Assembly: GCF_017833525.1 (NCBI RefSeq)
Contig: NZ_JAFICD010000001.1
Coordinates: 1 to 64,000, forward strand
From: Duganella sp. 1411
GTDB lineage: Bacteria; Pseudomonadota; Gammaproteobacteria; Burkholderiales; Burkholderiaceae_D
Reading direction: 5' to 3'
Length of the DNA stretch: 64,000 bases
Part shown: piece by piece, positions 25,678 to 35,300 of the stretch
How the letters are laid out: the number at the start of each line of letters is the position of its first letter
Numbering within the stretch: the first letter of the stretch is position 1
Program-made: the position numbers and the translations under genes
The notes under the pieces: model-generated
Seen by the model: the letters and a program-made list of their open reading frames with translations, nothing else
What the model was told of the DNA's origin: nothing
The model's database searches: none

Positions 25678-27816
25678 ATGAATTATTCGTTTTGGAAGCG
25701 CGCCGGACCGCCGGTGATCCGCCAGCATGACCAGTCGGAGTGCGCGTTGGCGTGCGTCGCCATGGTGGGGCAGCATCTGGGCCTGTCGTTGTCGCTCGAC
25801 AGCCTGCGCCTGCGCTTTCCCGCCTCGGTGTTCGGTACCAAGCTGTCGGCGGTGGTCAACCTGTGCGCGGAAAGCGGCATGATGGCGCGCGCCGTCAAGC
25901 TGGAGGTCGACGAGTTGCCGCAACTGCGCACGCCGTGCATCCTGCATTGGAAGATGGGGCATTATGTGGTGCTGGTCGGGACTTCGGCGGACGGGGCGTG
26001 GGTGCACGATCCGGCGCTCGGGCGCAGCTTCGTCCCGTTGGCCGGGCTGCAAACGTTGTTTACCGGAATCGCGCTGGAATTGAGCGTGCGATCCAACTTC
26101 ACGGTGCACAAGGAGGCCGACGGCGGCGCCAGGATCAACTGGATCAAGTTCGCCACCGCGGTGCAAGGTTTCCATGGCACGCTGGGACGCTCGTTGGCGC
26201 TGGCGGTGCTGCTGGAGTTGCTGTCGCTGGCGCAACCCATCGCCAGCCAGTTCATCATCGACCAGTCGGTCACCGGATCGGACCTGTCGCTCATCGCGGC
26301 GCTGGCCGGCGCGCTGGCGCTGCTCAGCGTCAGCGCCCTGGTGCTGGGGGCCGTGCGCACCTGGATCATCAGCGTGATCCAGGGACGGCTGTTCCTGTCG
26401 TCGACGTCAAACGTGTTCGCCCACCTGCTGCAGCTGCCCTCGACGTTTTTCGAGCGGCGCCGCCTGGGCGATGTGATATCGCGCTTCAACACCATCGGCA
26501 GCATCCAGAAAATACTGTCCACGCGCCTGGTCGAAGTGGTCCTGGACGGCACGGTCAGCATCCTCACGCTGGCGATATTGTTTGCCTACAGCGGCGTGTT
26601 GGGCGGGATCGTGCTGGTCAGCCTGCTGCTGCGGATCGGGGTCAAGCTGGCGTCCTATCCGGGCCTGGCGGAACTGAGCGCCAAAACGCTGATGATCAAC
26701 GCCAAACAGCAGAACCGGGTGGTGGAAAGCATCCGCCTGGTGCACACCATCCGCACCGCCAACGCCCAGTCGCGGATGCTGTCGCGCTACCTCGACCTCG
26801 GCGTCAGCGGCCTGCGCGCCGACATGGCCGTGCAGCGGTACGAGATATGGGTCAATTTCGCCTCGTCGATGATTTCCTCGCTGGAAAAAATCACCGTCGT
26901 CGCGGTCGGCGCGCTGCTCGTCGGCCGCCACGTGTTCACCGTCGGCGCGCTGGTGTCCACCAGTTATCTGGCGCTGCAGTTTTCCGGCCGCTCCCACAAT
27001 CTGATGGAATACCTGTTTCAGTTGCGCATGCTCAAATTGCAGCAGGGACGGCTGGCCGACATCGTGCAGGCCAAGCCCGAGGCGCATTTCACCAGCGGCT
27101 ACGTCGGCCATCCCGGCCATCACGACCTGCGGTTGAAGAATGTTCATTTCCGCTATAACCCCAACGACCGCTGGATCCTCAAAAACATCTCGATGGAGAT
27201 CCGCGACGGCGAATTCGTGGCCATTGTCGGGCCGTCGGGCGCGGGCAAGTCGACCCTGATCAATCTGCTCACCGGGGTGCTGTCGCCCACCAGCGGCGAC
27301 ATCGCGCTGGGCGGCGTCGACCTCGACAAACTGGGCAAGTCGCGTTTTCGCGAGTTGCTGGGCGTGGCGTTGCAGGATGCCGGTGTGTTTTCCGGTACCA
27401 TCGCGGACAATATCTCCATGTTCGACGAGACCGCGGCCTACGAGGACATCGAAGCGGCCGCCAAACTGGCCTGCGTGCATGCCGATATCCTGGCGACGCC
27501 GATGGGATACAACACCCAGCTGGGCAGCATCGAATCCCACCTGTCCGCCGGCCAGCGCCAGAAAATCATCCTGGCGCGGGCGCTGTACCGCCGTCCGAGA
27601 ATTCTGATATTGGACGAGGCCACCTGCCATCTGGACGTGCAGGCCGAGAGCGAGGTTCTGAGCAACATCGCCGCGTTGAAGATGATCCGCATCATGGTGA
27701 CGCATCGTCACGGCGCCGCGCTGTTCGCCGACAGGATTTACGACGTGGCTCGCGGCGCCTTCGTTGCGGGCGCGCCATCGCCGCGCAGCGCCGCCGAATT
27801 AATGACCGTCAAATGA
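25678..27816 (+). CDS. C39 peptidase-containing ABC exporter (PCAT)
   Basis: A 712-residue bacteriocin exporter of the CvaB/RaxB type. It has an N-terminal C39 cysteine protease domain with intact catalytic residues: Gln16, Cys22 (QSECALACVAM), His96 (GHYVVLVG) and Asp112 (VHDPALG). Six TM segments follow (about 160-430), then an ABC ATPase with Walker A GPSGAGKST (about 517-525), signature LSAGQRQ (about 622-628) and Walker B ILILDEAT. It should cut the bacteriocin leader at its Gly-type site and push the cargo through the inner membrane with the adaptor encoded upstream. All motifs needed for activity are present. Confidence 0.95.
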   Translation: MNYSFWKRAGPPVIRQHDQSECALACVAMVGQHLGLSLSLDSLRLRFPASVFGTKLSAVVNLCAESGMMARAVKLEVDELPQLRTPCILHWKMGHYVVLVGTSADGAWVHDPALGRSFVPLAGLQTLFTGIALELSVRSNFTVHKEADGGARINWIKFATAVQGFHGTLGRSLALAVLLELLSLAQPIASQFIIDQSVTGSDLSLIAALAGALALLSVSALVLGAVRTWIISVIQGRLFLSSTSNVFAHLLQLPSTFFERRRLGDVISRFNTIGSIQKILSTRLVEVVLDGTVSILTLAILFAYSGVLGGIVLVSLLLRIGVKLASYPGLAELSAKTLMINAKQQNRVVESIRLVHTIRTANAQSRMLSRYLDLGVSGLRADMAVQRYEIWVNFASSMISSLEKITVVAVGALLVGRHVFTVGALVSTSYLALQFSGRSHNLMEYLFQLRMLKLQQGRLADIVQAKPEAHFTSGYVGHPGHHDLRLKNVHFRYNPNDRWILKNISMEIRDGEFVAIVGPSGAGKSTLINLLTGVLSPTSGDIALGGVDLDKLGKSRFRELLGVALQDAGVFSGTIADNISMFDETAAYEDIEAAAKLACVHADILATPMGYNTQLGSIESHLSAGQRQKIILARALYRRPRILILDEATCHLDVQAESEVLSNIAALKMIRIMVTHRHGAALFADRIYDVARGAFVAGAPSPRSAAELMTVK

Positions 27817-27828
27817 AAGGATGAGACG

Positions 27829-28401
27829 ATGAAAGCACGGAACATGGGAACGGTGGTCTGGCTGACCGGCCTCTCGGGCGCGGGTAAGTCGACGGTGGCG
27901 GCGTCGCTGGAGCGGTATTTGACCGGTCTGGGTCTGCGCGCGTACGTGTTGGACGGCGACAAGTTGCGCGCCGGCCTGTGTTCGGATCTGGGCTTTTCGG
28001 ATAGCGATCGCCAGGAGAACATACGTCGGGCCGGCGAGGCGGCGCGGATGTTGGTCGACGCCGGCGTGATCGTGATCGCCGCGCTGATTTCGCCGTTTTC
28101 CAGCGACCGCGCCGGCGTCCGCCAACGCTTCGGCGCGGGCGAGTTCCATGAAGTGTATTGCGCCTGTCCGCTCGCGGTGTGCGAGCGGCGTGACGTCAAA
28201 GGACTGTACCGGGCGGCGCGCGCCGGCCGCATTCCGCTGTTTACCGGCATCACGTCGCCTTACGAGGCGCCGACCGACGCGGATCTGGTGCTGCACACCG
28301 CCGTGGAGACGGCGGAGGAATCGACCGCCCGCCTGATCGCGTTCCTGCGGGCGCGCGGCGCGCTGCCGATGGCCATCGACGCTGCCGCGCTTGCGGGCTG
28401 A
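27829..28401 (+). CDS. cysC: Adenylylsulfate (APS) kinase
   Basis: A 190-residue APS kinase: ATP + APS gives ADP + PAPS, the sulfate donor of sulfotransferases. The P-loop GLSGAGKST (residues 14-22), LDGDKLRAGLCSDLGFS, the RQENIRRAGE stretch and ISPF are characteristic of CysC, although the usual DGDNxR is DGDKLR. It is a stand-alone kinase with no sulfurylase next to it, and it lies 12 bp after the exporter. It therefore looks dedicated to feeding the sulfotransferase of the same cluster rather than to cysteine synthesis, much like raxP/raxQ for RaxST. Confidence 0.92.
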   Translation: MKARNMGTVVWLTGLSGAGKSTVAASLERYLTGLGLRAYVLDGDKLRAGLCSDLGFSDSDRQENIRRAGEAARMLVDAGVIVIAALISPFSSDRAGVRQRFGAGEFHEVYCACPLAVCERRDVKGLYRAARAGRIPLFTGITSPYEAPTDADLVLHTAVETAEESTARLIAFLRARGALPMAIDAAALAG

Positions 28402-28437
28402 CGGCGGCACCTCACTCTTTCATACGGGGCCATTCTG

Positions 28438-29325
28438 ATGGAATACCAACAGCGACTGAACGGCAAGGTGCGCGCGCTGCACGCGTCCGGCAAAAACTAT
28501 ACGCAGATCGTGATCGCGATCGCGGTCACCTACGGCTACTCGCTGCCGATTGCGCATCGGATCGTCGACGCGGCGCTATGCCGACCCGAAAATGACGGGC
28601 TGTTGCGCCACCGCGCCGCCGAAGAGGGCGCCGATTTTCCGGATATCGCGGTCGGCGCCGACAATGCGCTCGATCTTGGCGATACCCGCGCCACGGTCGT
28701 CTTCGAGCAACTGGCGCCGCGCATCGTCCTGGTGGACGGCTTCATGAGCCCCGAAGAATGCGAGTTGATGTGTGAAATCGCCGAGCCGCGCATGCGGACT
28801 GCGCGGGTGATGTCCAAAACGACCTTGTCGGGCAACCTGCTGACGTCGGTGCGGGACGCGAACACCGCCTTTGTCCACGAGGAATCTCATCCGCTGGTCG
28901 GCACGATCGAGCGGCGCATCGCGACCATGACCGGCTGGGCCGGCGCGCGCGGCGAGACCTTACAAGTCCAGCGCTACCGCCAGGACGGGAAATACGTTCC
29001 GCATTACGACTTCTTCAGCAATAAATCCGTGAGCGAGACCCATGCCTTGTCGGTTGCCGGCCAGCGGCTGGCGACCTTGATCGTGTATTTACGCTCGCCG
29101 CGTTCGGGCGGGGCCACGTATATGGCCAATCTCGGCATCAAGATCGCGCCCCGGCGCGGCGCGGCGCTGTTCTTCAGCTACCCCGACGCGAGCGAGCGTA
29201 GTGGCACTTTGCACGGAGGCGATCCGGTGCGCGAAGGCGAGAAATGGATACTCACCAAATGGTTCCGCCAACGCCACCGGGCGTTGACGACGTCCGACGC
29301 GCACCCGGTCGCGGAGGAGGCTTAA
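28438..29325 (+). CDS. Prolyl-4-hydroxylase-like 2-oxoglutarate/Fe(II) oxygenase
   Basis: A 295-residue oxygenase of the P4Hc family. The iron ligands His189 and Asp191 (PHYDFF) and distal His259 (TLHGGDPV), and the 2-oxoglutarate-binding Lys269 (GEKWILTKWF), are all present. The substrate-binding loop and RSGGATYM match bacterial prolyl hydroxylases. The first 80 residues form an extra helical domain. It is the last gene of the bacteriocin cluster, 36 bp after cysC. The bacteriocin has a linker of more than twenty prolines, which makes an obvious candidate substrate (inference). Its stop codon overlaps that of convergent recJ. Confidence 0.9.
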   Translation: MEYQQRLNGKVRALHASGKNYTQIVIAIAVTYGYSLPIAHRIVDAALCRPENDGLLRHRAAEEGADFPDIAVGADNALDLGDTRATVVFEQLAPRIVLVDGFMSPEECELMCEIAEPRMRTARVMSKTTLSGNLLTSVRDANTAFVHEESHPLVGTIERRIATMTGWAGARGETLQVQRYRQDGKYVPHYDFFSNKSVSETHALSVAGQRLATLIVYLRSPRSGGATYMANLGIKIAPRRGAALFFSYPDASERSGTLHGGDPVREGEKWILTKWFRQRHRALTTSDAHPVAEEA

Positions 29326-31016
29326 ACCGCCTCGGCATGCTCCACCAGCAATTGCACTTTTGTGACGCCGTTGTATTCGTTGGCGTCGAGGCGGAAGGCG
29401 ACCTTGGCGCGCTCGCCCAGCGCGTCGACGTGGCCGAACCAGATGGCGTCGTAGCGCGAACCGTTCTTTTCCAGCAGCAGTTTGAGGTGGCGCTCTTTTA
29501 ATATGCGCTGGCTGACGACGCGGAATTCGTCGCAGAACACCGGCGGGGCGAAGCCCTGTCCCCACACCTGGCCGGCCATCAGGTCGATGAAGGCGGTGGT
29601 GTAGTAGGCATCCTCCAGCGGGCCGTCGGTTTCGACGATGCGCTCGAGCTGCTGCTTGCTCAGCCACGCCTGGCCGACTTCCTCGAAGGCGGCGGCGAAG
29701 GCATCGAAGGCGTCGGCGCGCAAGGTCAGCCCGGCCGCCATCGCGTGGCCGCCGAATTTGTCGATCAGGCTGGGGGCCTTCTTGTAGACCAGGTCGAGCG
29801 CGTCGCGCAGGTGGAAGCCCGGGATGGAGCGACCCGACCCCTTGATCCAGCCGTCGGCGCCGGGCGCGAAGGTGATCGTCGGCCGGAAGAACTTTTCCTT
29901 GAGGCGCGAGGCGACGATGCCGATCACGCCCTGGTGCCACGATTCGTCGAACACGCAGATGGTGCTACTGTTGGCCGGCTCGTAGGCGTCCAGGTGCAGC
30001 AGTGCGGTGTCCTGCATCTCGGCCTCGATCTCGCGCCGTTTCAGGTTGATCTCGTTGAGCCGCTGCGCCAGTTCCCAGGCGCGGCCCTCGTCGTCGGTGA
30101 TCAGGCATTCGATCCCGAGCGACATGTCCTCCAGCCGCCCGGCGGCGTTCAGGCGCGGTCCGAGCGCGAAACCGAGGTCGAACGGGCTGGCGGTGCGCGG
30201 CTCGCGCCCGGCGACGCGGAACAGCGCGGCCACGCCGGCGTGCATGCGGCCGGCGCGCATGCGCTTGAGCCCCTGCGCCACCAGGATGCGGTTGTTGGGG
30301 TCGAGCCGCACCACGTCGGCGACGGTGCCCAGCGCCACCAGGTCGAGCAGGTTGTCCAGCTTCGGCTGCGGTTTGTCCTCGTACGCGCCGCGCTTGCGCA
30401 GTTCGGCGCGCAACGCCAGCAGCACATAGAACACCACGCCCACGCCGGCGATATGCTTGCTCGGGAAGCCGCATTCGGGCTGGTTCGGGTTGACGATCAC
30501 GCGCGCGGCCGGCAGCGTGTCGGCCGGCAGGTGGTGGTCGGTGACCACCACCTCGATGCCGCGCCGGTTGGCTTCGGCCACGCCGTCGATGCTGGCGATG
30601 CCGTTGTCGACGGTGATGATGATGTCCGGCCGCTTTTCGCGCGCCGTCAGTTCGACGATCTCCGGCGTCAGGCCGTAGCCGTATTCGAAGCGGTTGGGGA
30701 CGATGAAGTCGATATTGGCGCCCATCGCGCGCAGGCCGCGCAGCGCCACGGCGCAGGCGGTGGCGCCGTCGCAGTCGTAGTCGGCGACGATCACCATGCG
30801 CTTGCCGGCGGCGATGGCGTCGGCCAGGAAGACGGCGGCGGCGTCGATGTGCAGCAGGCCCGATGGCGGGATCATCGCCGCCAGCTCGCTCGATAAATCC
30901 TTGATGTCGGTCAGGCCGCGCGCCGCGTACAGGCGCGCCAGCACCGGGTGGATGCCTCCCTGGCGCAGCATTTCGGATTCGCGGTAGGGGTAGGGGCGGG
31001 TGGCGATACGGGTCAT
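29322..31016 (-). CDS. recJ: Single-stranded-DNA-specific exonuclease RecJ
   Basis: A 564-residue 5'-3' exonuclease acting in RecF-pathway recombination and mismatch repair. DHH-superfamily motifs are intact: VADYDCDGATA, DNGIAS, VTDHHLPAD, and later the DHHA1 motif GGHAMAAG, with the OB-like C-terminal domain. The open frame continues upstream to 31919, but the true start is ATG 31016 (MTRIATRPYPYRESE), which overlaps the preceding gene's stop by 4 bases (ATGA) and gives the normal length of the family. Confidence 0.95.
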   Translation of the reverse strand: MTRIATRPYPYRESEMLRQGGIHPVLARLYAARGLTDIKDLSSELAAMIPPSGLLHIDAAAVFLADAIAAGKRMVIVADYDCDGATACAVALRGLRAMGANIDFIVPNRFEYGYGLTPEIVELTAREKRPDIIITVDNGIASIDGVAEANRRGIEVVVTDHHLPADTLPAARVIVNPNQPECGFPSKHIAGVGVVFYVLLALRAELRKRGAYEDKPQPKLDNLLDLVALGTVADVVRLDPNNRILVAQGLKRMRAGRMHAGVAALFRVAGREPRTASPFDLGFALGPRLNAAGRLEDMSLGIECLITDDEGRAWELAQRLNEINLKRREIEAEMQDTALLHLDAYEPANSSTICVFDESWHQGVIGIVASRLKEKFFRPTITFAPGADGWIKGSGRSIPGFHLRDALDLVYKKAPSLIDKFGGHAMAAGLTLRADAFDAFAAAFEEVGQAWLSKQQLERIVETDGPLEDAYYTTAFIDLMAGQVWGQGFAPPVFCDEFRVVSQRILKERHLKLLLEKNGSRYDAIWFGHVDALGERAKVAFRLDANEYNGVTKVQLLVEHAEAV

Positions 31017-32086
31017 GTGCGGACGGTGCTTAATAAAATGTTCAGGTTTTGCTTGCGCCAGAATTTGCGCTGCGCCAGTTTGGAGCCCGATACCGTCATC
31101 CACTCGTGGCGGTGGCTCATCACCAAGGTCACGCGGCCGACGCGGCCCTCCTTGAGCGCGGCCAGCAGCGGCGCGAACCACTCCAGTTCCAGGCGCTGCA
31201 GGCGTGCCAGCCAGTCGGCCCAGTCGCCGGTTTGCGCCGGCGGAATCAGTTCCGCCAGCACGACGGTGGCGTTGTTGGCCGGAGCGGCGAGCAAGCGCGC
31301 GACATCGGGCGCGCGCCGCTCGGGCGCGGCCAGCGCCTGCATCCAGGACGGCGCGCCATCGGCGGCGACCCACAGCGGCACCGCCGCCGGCGGGGTGGCC
31401 AGCGCGGAGCCGCCCCACAGCCAGAACGAATTGACCTGTTGCAGACCACGCGCGTGGCGCGCCTCGTTGACCGGGTGTTCGTGCCACAGCATCTGGATTT
31501 CGTTTTGCAGCTTGCGGTAGTCGCGCGCGCGCTCGCCCTCCGGCACCCAGTCGCTGATGTATTGGGTGGTGGCGGCGTCCGGCGACGCGGTGCGCAGGCC
31601 GGACCAGTCGTCGGCGCGGACGAACCACAGTCCCGGCGCCGCGTACAGCAGCGGCTTGCCCAGCTCCTCGAAGTAGGGGCGGGCGATGTCGTACAGGCTG
31701 CGCGATTCGGCCTCGGTCAATTGCAGCGCGCGCGGGTCCGACAGCAGCGAATGCGTACGCGAGATCTGGATGTTCGCCGGCTGGACGATGAACCAGTGGC
31801 CGGCGGCCGCCGCGGCGGCCAGTTCGGGGCCGCAACCGCGCATGGCGGCGGTGGCGACCGGCGCGCCGGTGTCGGGATGGTCGGGCGCCGGCGCCAGGCC
31901 CAGCGCGTGGCTCAGCCACGCCTCATGGGGCAGCACGCGGCTGTTGTTGTCGAATTTGGTGGTGCGCGCATCGCTGTGGCGCGATAGCAGCGCCGCCAGG
32001 GCGGGTGTTTGCAGGGCGCGGATCAGATCGCGCGCCATTTCCGGCGGGGGAAGCGCGTACGGCAGAACAAGGGTGATTTCAGTCAT
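31013..32086 (-). CDS. RpfE-like conserved protein upstream of recJ
   Basis: A 357-residue soluble protein starting MTEITLVLPYALPPPEMARDL, with FDNNSRVLPHEAWLSHALGL, the DPRALQLTEAE stretch, PEG..ARD.RKLQNEIQMLWHEHPVNEAR and NSFWLWGGG-like SFWLWGGSA motifs. These match the protein conserved next to recJ in betaproteobacteria and annotated as RpfE-like or phosphoglycerate-mutase-like; its biochemical role is not established. Alternative start at 32104 (MPYNLG). It is translationally coupled to recJ. Confidence 0.7.
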   Translation of the reverse strand: MTEITLVLPYALPPPEMARDLIRALQTPALAALLSRHSDARTTKFDNNSRVLPHEAWLSHALGLAPAPDHPDTGAPVATAAMRGCGPELAAAAAAGHWFIVQPANIQISRTHSLLSDPRALQLTEAESRSLYDIARPYFEELGKPLLYAAPGLWFVRADDWSGLRTASPDAATTQYISDWVPEGERARDYRKLQNEIQMLWHEHPVNEARHARGLQQVNSFWLWGGSALATPPAAVPLWVAADGAPSWMQALAAPERRAPDVARLLAAPANNATVVLAELIPPAQTGDWADWLARLQRLELEWFAPLLAALKEGRVGRVTLVMSHRHEWMTVSGSKLAQRKFWRKQNLNILLSTVRT

Positions 32087-32386
32087 GCCGAGATTGTAGG
32101 GCATTGCGGCGGAGGCCGAAAAAATCTTTCGATTTCAGGTGGACCGAAAGTTGTCAAGAAAAAAATACAACATTCCTAATGGATATTGTAAATAAAATTA
32201 GACTCATGGATAAAAATCAATTGTCTAAAATAAAATTGATATGTATTATCTGCAACTTCGATGATATGCGGGCATCACTTCACACCGTGATGGCCTCCCC
32301 CGAGTCGGCGCCACCAACCACCCAACCCGCGTGGATGGCCGCCCTCCAGACCCATAACACCAAAAAGATTCTGAAGGCTTAACGAC

Positions 32387-35300
32387 ATGAGTTCGATCAA
32401 CCTTGCTACCTCTATTCACATTTGCGAAGATACCGAAGGTACTTTCGATGTGCGCGACATCCTGGCCGGGGCCGGCTACACGGCAGGCGCCACGCTCAAC
32501 GTGAGCGCGATGTATGTGGTGCTGCCGGACGGCACCACCTCGACCAAGAACACGCCACTGTTCGGCAAGGTTGACGCCGACACCATCTATGTCCGTCCCG
32601 GCCAGTGGGCCGCCGACTACAACGGCAAGTTCACCACCGTCGAGTTCGTTGTGGACCAGGGCGCCGGCAACACCGTGACCATGACCTTGCAAGTGATCGT
32701 CGACCCGGTCAATGACGCCCCCACCGGCGCCAACAAGACTTTCAACCTGGACAACGGCAACGCCGTGGCGCTGTCGCAGAGCGACTTCGGCTTCGTCGAC
32801 AAGGTCGAGCACGACGCCTTCCAGTCCGTCATCATCACCTCGCTGCCGACCGCCGGCAAGTTGCTGCTCAACGGCGTGGCCGTGGCCGTCGACGCGGAGG
32901 TGTCGGCCGCCGACATCGCCGCCGGCAAGCTGGCCTTCGAGCCGAGCCAGAGCACCTCGGGCAGCTTCGACATCGGGTTCAAGGTCCGCGACGCGGGTGG
33001 CCTGGTCGGTTGCGGCGCGGCCGACACCAGCGCCACGCCGAACTACCTGACGTTCAAGGTGCCGCCGGCCCACCTGGGCGACTTCGTTTGGGAGGACGGC
33101 AACGGCAACGGCGTGCAGGACGCCGGCGAGGCGGGCATCGGCAACGTCGTGGTGCAACTGGTGGACGGCGCCGGCAAGGTCGTCGCCAGCACCACCACCG
33201 ACGCCACCGGCAAATACCACTTCGATGTTGCCGCCGGCACCTACTCGGTGTCGGTGCAGGCGCCGGCCGGCTTCAAGCCCGTCGGCCAGCATCAGGGCGG
33301 CGACGACGCCACCGACAGCGACATCGACGCCGCCGGCAACACCGGGCCGATCGTGCTGACCCCGGGCGAGACCAACAACAAGGCCGACGCCGGCCTGTAT
33401 CGTCCGGCCTCGCTGGGCGACACCGTCTGGTACGACACCAACCGCAACGGCACGCAGGACGCCGGCGAGGCGGGCGTGGCCGGCGTGAAGGTCACCTTGC
33501 TCGACGCCGCCGGCAACCCTGCCGGCGCCGCCGTCAGCACCGATGCCAACGGCCACTATCAGTTCAGCGACCTCAAGCCGGGCAGCTACAGCGTGCAGTT
33601 CGACAAGACCAGCCTGCCCGCGCACCACCTGTTCACCGCGCAGGGCCAGGGCGGCGACGCCACCATCGACTCGGACGCCGACGCCGCCACCGGCCAGACC
33701 GCGCAGGTGACCCTGGCCTCGGGCGACAACAACGCCGACCTCGACGCCGGCGTGGTGGCGGTCCAGGCCAAGCTGGGCGATACCGTGTGGGAAGACAAGA
33801 ACGCCAACGGCGTGCAGGACAGCGGCGAGGCGGGCATCGGCAACGTGACCGTGGAGCTCAAGGACGGCGCCGGCCAGGTGGTGCAGACCACCGTCACCGA
33901 CGCGGCCGGCCACTACAACTTCACCGCCGATCCGGGCAGCTACACGGTGTCGGTCAAGGCGCCGGCGGGCTATCTGTTCAGCGGCAAGGACGCCGGCACC
34001 GACGACGCGCAGGACAGCGATGTCGGCGCCACCGGCCAGAGCGACGCCATCGTCTTGAACGCGGGCGACGTCAACAACACCGTCGACGCCGGCTTGTACC
34101 GGAACGCCGCCGTGGGCGACCGCGTCTGGCTCGACGCCAACAAAAACGGCGTGCAGGACAGCGGCGAGGCCGGCGTGTGCAACGTCAAGGTCAGCCTGTT
34201 CGACGCCGATGGCAAGCAGGTCGGCGCCAGCGTCGCCACCGACGCCAACGGCAACTACCAGTTCACCAACCTCAAGCCGGGCAGCTACAGCGTGGTGTTC
34301 GACAAGGCGACCTTGCCGGAAGGCATGGCTTTCACGGCCGCCAACCAAGGCGCCAACGATGGCGTCGATTCCGACGTCGACGCCGCCGGCCAGTCGCACA
34401 CCTTCACCCTGACCTCCGGCCAGGTCGACAAGAGCGTCGACGCCGGCGTGCTGGCGGCCGCCACCATCGGCGACCGCGTCTGGCTCGACAACAACGGCAA
34501 CGGCCTGCAGGATAGCGGTGAAACCGGAAAATCCGGCGTGACCGTCGAATTGCGCGACAGCGCCGGCAAGGTGCTCAAGACCACCACCACCGACAACAGC
34601 GGCAACTACAAGTTCAGTGTCGAGGCCGGCACCTATGTGGTCGCCATCAAGACGCCGGACGGCTACACCGTCACCACGCAGAAGGTCGGCCTCAACAACG
34701 CCATCGACAGCGACGCCGACGCCGGCGGCAATCTCGGCAGCGTGACCGTCGCGGCCGGCCAGAACGTCACCACCATGGACGCCGGCCTCTACCAGAAGGG
34801 CAGCATCGGCGACAAGGTGTGGTTCGATACCAACGGCGACGGCGTCCAGCAAAGCGGCGAGGGCGCGGCCAAGGGCGTGGGCGTGACCTTGCTCAACGAA
34901 AAAGGCGTGGCCATCGCCAGCACCACCACCGACGCCGCCGGCCTGTATGCGTTCCGCGACCTCGGTCCGGGCAAGTATTCGGTCAAGTTCGCCGCCGTGG
35001 ACGGCTATTTGTTCACCAAACAGGACCAGGGCGGCAACGACGCGCTGGACTCGGACGTCGACGCCAGCGGCAAGACCGCGCAATTCTCGCTCGCCTCGGG
35101 CGTCAACGACACCAGCCGGGACGCCGGCCTGGTCAAGGTCTCGAGCATCGGCGACACCGTGTGGGAGGATGTCAACTACAACGGCGTCAAGGACAGCGGC
35201 GAGGGCGGCGTCGATGGCGTGACCGTCAAGCTGTACGACGCCAACAACGTGCTCAAGGGCACCACCGTCACCCACGACGGCGGCCAATATGTGTTCGGCG

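Noticed and set aside
21885..29325. Interpretation as a sulfolipid or polysaccharide sulfation locus
   Set aside because: Stf0 enzymes can sulfate sugars, but the leader-bearing protein, complete C39 protease and prolyl hydroxylase point to a protein substrate. I keep the sugar acceptor only as a minor alternative.
29322..31919. 865-codon version of recJ
   Set aside because: The extra N-terminal 300 codons are an out-of-frame reading of the RpfE-like gene. RecJ proper starts at 31016.
32104..32382. 92-codon frame upstream of the SdrD-B gene
   Set aside because: Lies in the AT-rich promoter region, and the translation has no recognisable features. More likely non-coding leader.
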